Source of the DNA: an archaeon
Lineage (GTDB): Archaea > Asgardarchaeota > Hermodarchaeia > Hermodarchaeales > Hermodarchaeaceae
Length of the DNA: 19,573 nt
Direction of reading: 5' to 3'
Assembly (NCBI GenBank): GCA_016550405.1
Contig: JABXGX010000102.1
Span: 1-19,573, forward strand
Made by a program: the position numbers and the translations under genes. Shown in pieces: positions 15,321 through 19,573 of the stretch. Positions within the stretch are counted from its first letter, which is position 1, and every line of letters starts with the position of its first letter. The notes beneath the pieces are model-generated. The model saw nothing but the letters and a program-made list of their open reading frames with translations, searched no databases and was not told the DNA's origin.

Positions 15321-15326
15321 TTATAA
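15321..15326 (+). promoter_or_regulatory. TATA element of the four-helix membrane protein gene
   Basis: TTATAA at 15321-15326 lies 29-34 bp before the ATG at 15355. The 173-bp divergent gap 15182-15354 otherwise shows only a weak A/T element for the minus-strand gene. Confidence 0.45.
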
Positions 15327-15354
15327 CCGTGGGTAAAGAAGGAGAAAATGCGAA

Positions 15355-16083
15355 ATGACAGCCCTTAGCGATCTTCAGGAAATCGAACGGCGCCTCGACC
15401 AAGAAGGTGATACCCCAAAGGTTCGTCGAGACTTCTGGCGCATCGTAGGACAACTCAAACGCCAGAATCCCAGAGAGCTAGACGAAGAAGTAATAGAGAA
15501 GACCACGGCGATTCGCAACCGACTATTCAAACAGGAAATCGCCATCAGTGTCGGAAGGGGATTAGTGCTTTACTTCCTTGTATTCCTCTTCTCAATTCTG
15601 GCGTATCTGTGGGTGCTGTTATACTTTGAAATAACACTTGCCCAGTTCATCACCCTTCTACCATTTATTGTTATCCTTGTCCTAAACATCGTACTAGGCG
15701 TGCTTAGTATCTTCGTCGTCTATGGATCCTACCCACTTGGACGGTACCTTGGTGGTATAATTGCACGAGTGAAGTTTGAGGGTCTTTATCGCTACTCACC
15801 AGGCGAGTTGGGATTGAAAATCGAATATACTAGTTATCTTCGCACGACTCCCAGTAGACGCAAATGGGTGTTTGGCTTCCCCATTATCTGGGTATTTGGC
15901 ATTATTTTCATTCTCCTCCCCATCACTTGGTTAGCCAACCCTTCAGGTATCTACACTCCTATCATAATCATCATCTTGTTTGCTATCTTCTATATTTTCA
16001 TTTACTACCAAAAAACTGGAGAGATCTATCGGTTCGTGAGAGAGCTCCGGATTGCTCGTGAAGTGAAGAGAAACCAGCAATGA
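15355..16083 (+). CDS. Four-helix membrane protein, unknown function
   Basis: A 242-residue protein that I do not recognise. Residues 1-65 are soluble, helical and charged (DLQEIERRLDQEGDTPKVRR, then an alternating pattern up to TTAIRNRLF). Four membrane helices follow (about 69-91, 98-124, 172-194 and 200-218). The middle loop (130-168) is soluble and basic, and the tail is basic. The charged ends suggest a cytoplasmic N-terminus. The start is fixed by ATG with a TATA element at the right distance. It precedes the ArsR-fused gene by 70 bp, in which that gene has its own promoter. Confidence 0.75.
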   Translation: MTALSDLQEIERRLDQEGDTPKVRRDFWRIVGQLKRQNPRELDEEVIEKTTAIRNRLFKQEIAISVGRGLVLYFLVFLFSILAYLWVLLYFEITLAQFITLLPFIVILVLNIVLGVLSIFVVYGSYPLGRYLGGIIARVKFEGLYRYSPGELGLKIEYTSYLRTTPSRRKWVFGFPIIWVFGIIFILLPITWLANPSGIYTPIIIIILFAIFYIFIYYQKTGEIYRFVRELRIAREVKRNQQ

Positions 16084-16085
16084 AT

Positions 16086-16116
16086 ATTCACGAAATTTAG
16101 GTTTATTATTCATGAA
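16086..16116 (+). promoter_or_regulatory. Two near-identical 9-bp direct repeats upstream of the ArsR-fused gene
   Basis: ATTCACGAA (16086-16094) and ATTCATGAA (16108-16116) differ at one base and start 22 bp apart, about two helical turns. Each centre is (nearly) palindromic (TTCATGAA). They precede the TATA element at 16122, as expected for an activator or autoregulator site. Confidence 0.4.
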
Positions 16117-16121
16117 AAGCC

Positions 16122-16127
16122 TTATAT
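16122..16127 (+). promoter_or_regulatory. TATA element of the ArsR-fused gene
   Basis: TTATAT at 16122-16127 lies 27-32 bp before the GTG at 16154, a leaderless spacing. Confidence 0.55.
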
Positions 16128-16153
16128 CAGATTAGCTGACAAAGCACGAATAG

Positions 16154-17521
16154 GTGGCGTATCTGAAGGACGAGCCGATAAGTTTGGATGATCTTCGATC
16201 AACCATTCGTGAATCGAAAGATGATTTAGCTCGTACACTCAAGGCGGTTTCACATCCAAAACGTCTAGAAATCCTAAACCTGCTTACTGATACAACGAAG
16301 ACTTTCGTTCAGTTATTAAGGGCGACTAAGATAAGCCGAACAGCACTCGCGAATCATCTTCAACAACTGATTACACGGGGATTAATCCGAAGATTGGAAC
16401 GGGGATCTTACCAGGTTACTACAGATGGACAGGAACTCTTGCAGGCAATCGTGGAATCCTATGTGGATTCACAGATCCGGTTTACAAATGGACACCGAAA
16501 GCTTGTGGAGCGCTATGCCACTACTCGTTCAGGAATGGGGCGAAATATGATCAAGTTAAATGAATTAAAATTCAAAGATTATGCAGTCTCCCATCTTGGA
16601 GCCTTACATGGGTGTCTGGAATACCTTGACATCGATGTAACACAACCCTGGCTTTACGGTATCACTACCCACGGATTAATGATTAATATCTCAGTTGGCG
16701 ATGTCTGTCCTAGTGGACCTACAGCGTGGAAACCAATTCCCTTGTTCACGGGTGCTAAGAATTTAGGTGTGGAATTCGATGGCATCCTTGCTTGGCCTCA
16801 AGAAATGACGGAGGCTGAATATGCGAAGAAGAAAATAGAGGCGCAGGAATTAGTGTCAAAAGCACTATCCGCCGGACAACCATGTTATGGCTGGCAAATC
16901 GGTGATATCCTCGATTATTATATCATCTATGGCGTCGATGATTCAGGATACTACTACAAGGGATATTTCCAAGGAGAAGGAGCTGGTCCAAAACCTTGGA
17001 ACGAAATAGGGCAAATGTTCATTGATATAAACACTGTCAAAAAGACCAAACCGCCAGTTGATGAGACGACTCAAGTGAAAGAAGCGCTTCAAGCGGTGTT
17101 GCGAATCGCAGCCAATGACAAAGAGTGGATTTTGGGCCCAAAGTATCAAGCAGGATTGGCTGGTTTTGATGCCTGGATTGATGCACTTGATAAGGGCACC
17201 GCTGTCCAAATGGGAAACGCCTACAACGCAATGGTCTGGCGAGAATGTCGTGATATGGGGTCCAAGTTTTTTCTTGAAGTCAAAGAAAGGTTGAACGGAA
17301 AAGCAAAGCCTTTCCTAGCAAAAGCAAGTGAGTTGTATGGGCAGGTCGCCAAACAGCTGCTAGAACTTTCGAAAATATATCCCTTCAACAAAGATCAGCT
17401 AACTATGGATCCGATTGGAATTAGTAAAACAAATCAAAATGCTGTGCGATATCTAAAAACCGCTCGCGATGCTGAAGCCCAAGGTTTAAGAGTCATTGAA
17501 AAAATTTTAGAAGTCCTATAG
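16154..17521 (+). CDS. ArsR-type winged-helix protein fused to a BtrH/C39-like domain
   Basis: A 455-residue protein. Residues 23-105 are an ArsR/helix-turn-helix winged domain (LARTLKAVSHPKRLEILNLL, then ISRTALANHLQQLITRGLIR and the wing). Residues 137-295 look like a BtrH/C39-like fold: HLGALHGCLEYLDIDVTQPW, THGLMINISVGDVCPSGPT, PCYGWQIGD and YYIIYGVDDSGYYYKGYFQG. Residues 300-450 are helical, with GFDAWIDAL and later segments matching the C-terminal region of the BtrH-like protein near 2958. Compared by eye, the positions of that protein's catalytic C18 and H130 are S146 and D254 here, so this domain is probably not catalytic and may sense a ligand for the DNA-binding part. It starts at GTG and ends 16 bp before the convergent gene. 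Confidence 0.82.
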   Translation: MAYLKDEPISLDDLRSTIRESKDDLARTLKAVSHPKRLEILNLLTDTTKTFVQLLRATKISRTALANHLQQLITRGLIRRLERGSYQVTTDGQELLQAIVESYVDSQIRFTNGHRKLVERYATTRSGMGRNMIKLNELKFKDYAVSHLGALHGCLEYLDIDVTQPWLYGITTHGLMINISVGDVCPSGPTAWKPIPLFTGAKNLGVEFDGILAWPQEMTEAEYAKKKIEAQELVSKALSAGQPCYGWQIGDILDYYIIYGVDDSGYYYKGYFQGEGAGPKPWNEIGQMFIDINTVKKTKPPVDETTQVKEALQAVLRIAANDKEWILGPKYQAGLAGFDAWIDALDKGTAVQMGNAYNAMVWRECRDMGSKFFLEVKERLNGKAKPFLAKASELYGQVAKQLLELSKIYPFNKDQLTMDPIGISKTNQNAVRYLKTARDAEAQGLRVIEKILEVL

Positions 17522-17537
17522 GAGAATTTGCTAATTG

Positions 17538-18032
17538 TTATTGCACCAACGATAGTTCGTAATCTTTCACATAGTACCGAAGATGTGTCCGTCCTCGTCG
17601 AATAATAGTGTGACCCTCTTGTTCGAGGAAGACCTTTTGTTTGCTGACACCACCTGGATATTTGGAATTGAGTTCGCCAGTGTTTTTGATGGTTCTCCAA
17701 TAGGGGATATTCCATCCAGTTTCTTCTGCGGCGTTTGCTACAATAGTGACAAAGATTCCTGTAGTGAGTGTACAGCAATATTGAGCACCATATTTTTCGG
17801 CAAGGCGCTCACAGATTAGCGTTAATGTGATCAATTTCCCCCTTGGAACTTGACTCATGATGGCATTGACATCAGAAGGTGGAGCAAGCACAACAGAATC
17901 GCCAACTTGGGCACCCATTTTTTCAAGGGGGCGTCGACAAGGGAAATTCTTCTCAAGTGGAACGATTTTGGGCATGTTCTTTAGGTCTTCCAGCTTTTCT
18001 TGCCATGTCTTCCGTTTGTAGGCCACAATCAT
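17538..18032 (-). CDS. MGMT/ATL-like DNA-binding domain protein
   Basis: A 164-residue protein. It matches the 'MGMT family' group with an opening KRKTWQEKLEDLKNMPKIV, then VPRGKLITLTLICERLAEK, the region GAQYCCTLTTGIF, then IPYWRTIKNTGELNSKYPGG and EGHTI. It belongs to the winged-helix DNA-binding part of O6-alkylguanine alkyltransferases. The classic PCHR active site is absent (CCTLTTG instead), as in alkyltransferase-like (ATL) proteins that flag alkylated DNA without repairing it. The frame continues upstream to an ATG at 18065 (11 more residues) overlapping the C45 gene. I choose the ATG at 18032 because homologs begin near the KTWQEKL motif, but this is not certain. It is co-transcribed with the C45 hydrolase. 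Confidence 0.8.
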   Translation of the reverse strand: MIVAYKRKTWQEKLEDLKNMPKIVPLEKNFPCRRPLEKMGAQVGDSVVLAPPSDVNAIMSQVPRGKLITLTLICERLAEKYGAQYCCTLTTGIFVTIVANAAEETGWNIPYWRTIKNTGELNSKYPGGVSKQKVFLEQEGHTIIRRGRTHLRYYVKDYELSLVQ

Positions 18033-18046
18033 ACACCCGATGAGTC

Positions 18047-19186
18047 CTACTCCTGTAGCGGCCATAGGCGGGTCTTGGAAATAGGGATTGTGGCTGGAAC
18101 TTGAGTGATTCCAACAGGATCCGTGAGATCATACCTTCGATATTGATTGTGCGTAGGTGCTCCAAAGCAGACATCAACCGACCCTTGTGTTATATCAAAG
18201 AGTATCGACCAGAGTGTTCCAAAGCCATCATTGTAGAAAGGATTGGACAGTCCCTTCGGGTGCTCTCTTGCCAGTAACTCTTGTACATGTTGTTTGGTCA
18301 GATTTGAACCATGTTGTGCAAACCATTTTCTAATGAGAGCTTCACGAAGTTGTGAATGCCGAAGCATTCCGCAGTTGAGTTTGTTGAATTCAATCATACG
18401 AGGTTGTCGATAATGATTCACCGAGAACCCGAAAGGCTCTGCACTCTCAGCTGTGATGTGTTGAACACGAGACACTCCATCGGCAATTTCAATTAAAGCG
18501 GCAGTATCTGACCTATCAACCAACATGAAAGTGAAATACCCTGTCACCGGGAGCGTTTCAAGCAATTCTAATGCCGTTGTAACAGATGTGCTCTGGTCAA
18601 GCAGAGCGCGAAGAGCAAGCCAGAACATGGGAGCACGATGTTTGAAAGGAACTCCAAAAATACTCTGACTCGACATTGAAACCACGAGCCCATGTTCATT
18701 GAACCCGTCAAGACGACCGAATAGTAAGCTCGAGAATCCGATATGATTAGCCTTTCCATGAACACGTGTGGTTATAAGTTTCAGATCGTCATCGGTATGA
18801 ATCCACTCATAACTGCGACCTGCGTAGATATGTTGATTCTTAGTTGTAGAAGAAAGGACGACAAATTGTGTGCACCCACCACCAAGTGAGGGACCAAAGG
18901 TCCAATTCCAGAATGGGAGAGTCTGAGGAGAAATGCCCAGTCTGTCAGCGAACCCTTGAATTTCGTCTGTAACGCCAGGACAGCACTCCTCACAGTATGC
19001 CTTCAAGGAGTCGAAATCAGGGAACCCGACATGTTTGAGATTGACCTCCGTAGAGCCATAGACCTTCTTTGCATCCGGTTCCTGACAAAGGAAGCTGGCA
19101 AGTTGGTATCCGACCTCATAATGCGATCCTTCTAAAACGATGTAATGATAGGGCATGGAAACGAGATCATATTCAGCCTCATTCAC
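18047..19186 (-). CDS. C45-family autoproteolytic acyltransferase/hydrolase
   Basis: A 379-residue Ntn-hydrolase of the acyl-CoA:6-aminopenicillanate acyltransferase / peptidase C45 type. The N-terminal part (1-104) should be cut off at Gly104-Cys105 in LGGGCTQFVV, exposing C105 as the nucleophile, as in fungal penicillin acyltransferase. Later family features include AGRSYEW (120s), GFNEHGLVVSMSSQS, and NHYRQP with the closing TLWSILFDITQGSVDVCFG. Such enzymes hydrolyse or transfer acyl groups on amides; the natural substrate here is unknown. The start is GTG at 19186: a Shine-Dalgarno-like AGGTGG stands five bases before it, in agreement with archaeal 16S ends. TATA-like elements lie further upstream (19262-19268). 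It is the first gene of an operon with the MGMT/ATL-like protein. Confidence 0.9.
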   Translation of the reverse strand: MNEAEYDLVSMPYHYIVLEGSHYEVGYQLASFLCQEPDAKKVYGSTEVNLKHVGFPDFDSLKAYCEECCPGVTDEIQGFADRLGISPQTLPFWNWTFGPSLGGGCTQFVVLSSTTKNQHIYAGRSYEWIHTDDDLKLITTRVHGKANHIGFSSLLFGRLDGFNEHGLVVSMSSQSIFGVPFKHRAPMFWLALRALLDQSTSVTTALELLETLPVTGYFTFMLVDRSDTAALIEIADGVSRVQHITAESAEPFGFSVNHYRQPRMIEFNKLNCGMLRHSQLREALIRKWFAQHGSNLTKQHVQELLAREHPKGLSNPFYNDGFGTLWSILFDITQGSVDVCFGAPTHNQYRRYDLTDPVGITQVPATIPISKTRLWPLQE

Positions 19187-19261
19187 CTATTCCACCTACT
19201 TTTCTTATGAAACTTCACGCACAAGATGGGTGTGGTTGCGGTAATTACCTTAAGCATTTGT

Positions 19262-19268
19262 TTATATG
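19262..19268 (-). promoter_or_regulatory. TATA element of the C45-ATL operon
   Basis: Read on the minus strand, the sequence ACATATAAA covers 19262-19268, and a second A/T element (TATATTTAAATT) lies 20 bp further out. Transcription would begin near 19237, leaving a leader of about 50 bases with a Shine-Dalgarno-like site. A 10-bp palindrome GGTAATTACC (19240-19249) lies at the predicted start and could be an operator. Confidence 0.45.
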
Positions 19269-19354
19269 TTTTACTAACCGTAATTTAAATATACAGGGAC
19301 GAAATTAACACCACTTTTGGCATTTTCTCCCTCACAAAACACACCCTACCATAA

Positions 19355-19573
19355 TCACCAAATTCTTGGAAAAAGGCGCTTGCGAGTTTTTTCAGCATAA
19401 AGGCTGTATCCGGAGAGTCCAGCTAACAAAGCCTTATCTTCTTTATTTGTACGATAAACAAAGGCAAGGGCCATGATGATTCCCATGATGAATGCCCACC
19501 ACGAAGCCAAAAGCAATGGCATACCCAGATAATAGAGCATTTGCCCCAGATAACCTGGATGCCGTACCCAACG
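19355..19573 (-). CDS. Isoprenylcysteine carboxylmethyltransferase-type membrane enzyme (5' end cut)
   Basis: The C-terminal 72 residues of a larger protein whose start lies beyond the right edge; translation runs open to the window end. The segment starts RWVRHPGYLGQMLYYLG at the edge, the diagnostic 'RHPxYxG' SAM-binding motif of the ICMT/PEMT-like family, followed by a membrane helix (PLLLASWWAFIMGIIMALAF), then YRTNKEDKALL and the usual closing GYSLYAEKTRKRLFPRIW. Relatives methylate isoprenylcysteine, phospholipids or other membrane substrates; the substrate here is unknown. The methionine at 19540 is internal and is not the start. Confidence 0.87.
   Translation of the reverse strand, partial: RWVRHPGYLGQMLYYLGMPLLLASWWAFIMGIIMALAFVYRTNKEDKALLAGLSGYSLYAEKTRKRLFPRIW

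Noticed and set aside
1..19573. Mobile elements, CRISPR arrays or tRNA genes
   Set aside because: No transposase or integrase motif, no repeated spacer array and no tRNA cloverleaf pattern was found on reading either strand.

Overview
The window reads as chromosomal DNA of an archaeon. Several coding starts lie about 25-35 bp behind a TATA-like element with no room for a ribosome site (leaderless pattern, e.g. the genes starting at 2404, 6098, 8933, 12332 and 16154). Transcript ends show T/pyrimidine-rich tracts, and there are several secreted proteins with a C-terminal membrane anchor and basic tail. The mix of gene families (PadR, BtrH-like, GyrI-like, NosD-like and zinc-ribbon proteins) and the surface-protein style resemble Asgard-type archaeal genomes; that lineage call is inference from general knowledge, since no marker gene is present. 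No rRNA, tRNA, CRISPR array, transposase or phage gene was seen.

Left part (1-4736). A truncated AlkD-like DNA alkylation repair protein (minus) lies head-to-head with a multi-pass membrane protein. A DinB-fold protein (minus) is divergent from a compact plus-strand operon of three genes: a PadR repressor, a BtrH-like papain/C39-fold protein overlapping it by 4 bp, and a GyrI-like small-molecule-binding protein 12 bp later. A perfect 18-bp palindrome sits between the TATA box and the start codon of padR and is very probably its own operator.

Middle (4737-13620). A secreted jelly-roll-like protein with a PGF-type C-terminal sorting tail, a tiny zinc-ribbon membrane protein, a membrane-anchored metallo-beta-lactamase-fold hydrolase, a degenerate stretch (6866-7400) with an interrupted reading frame, an MFS exporter with an inverted-repeat operator candidate, a PH/GRAM-like protein with three zinc ribbons, a 744-residue surface protein with a structured leader and a strong terminator, and a BT1/AmpG-like MFS transporter. 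A 12-bp stem terminator serves this transporter and its convergent neighbour.

Right part (13621-19573). A membrane-anchored NosD-like beta-helix protein (minus), a four-helix membrane protein of unknown function, an ArsR-type winged-helix protein fused to a degenerate BtrH/C39-like domain plus a helical domain, then a minus-strand pair made of a C45 (penicillin acyltransferase-type) autoproteolytic hydrolase and an MGMT/ATL-like DNA-binding protein, and finally the C-terminal end of an isoprenylcysteine-methyltransferase-type membrane enzyme.

The most unusual theme is that a BtrH/C39-like fold occurs twice, each time tied to a transcription factor: once in an operon with PadR with its Cys-His-Asp residues kept, and once fused to an ArsR-like domain with those residues apparently lost. 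This suggests a ligand-sensing or small-molecule-processing circuit, which is a hypothesis.
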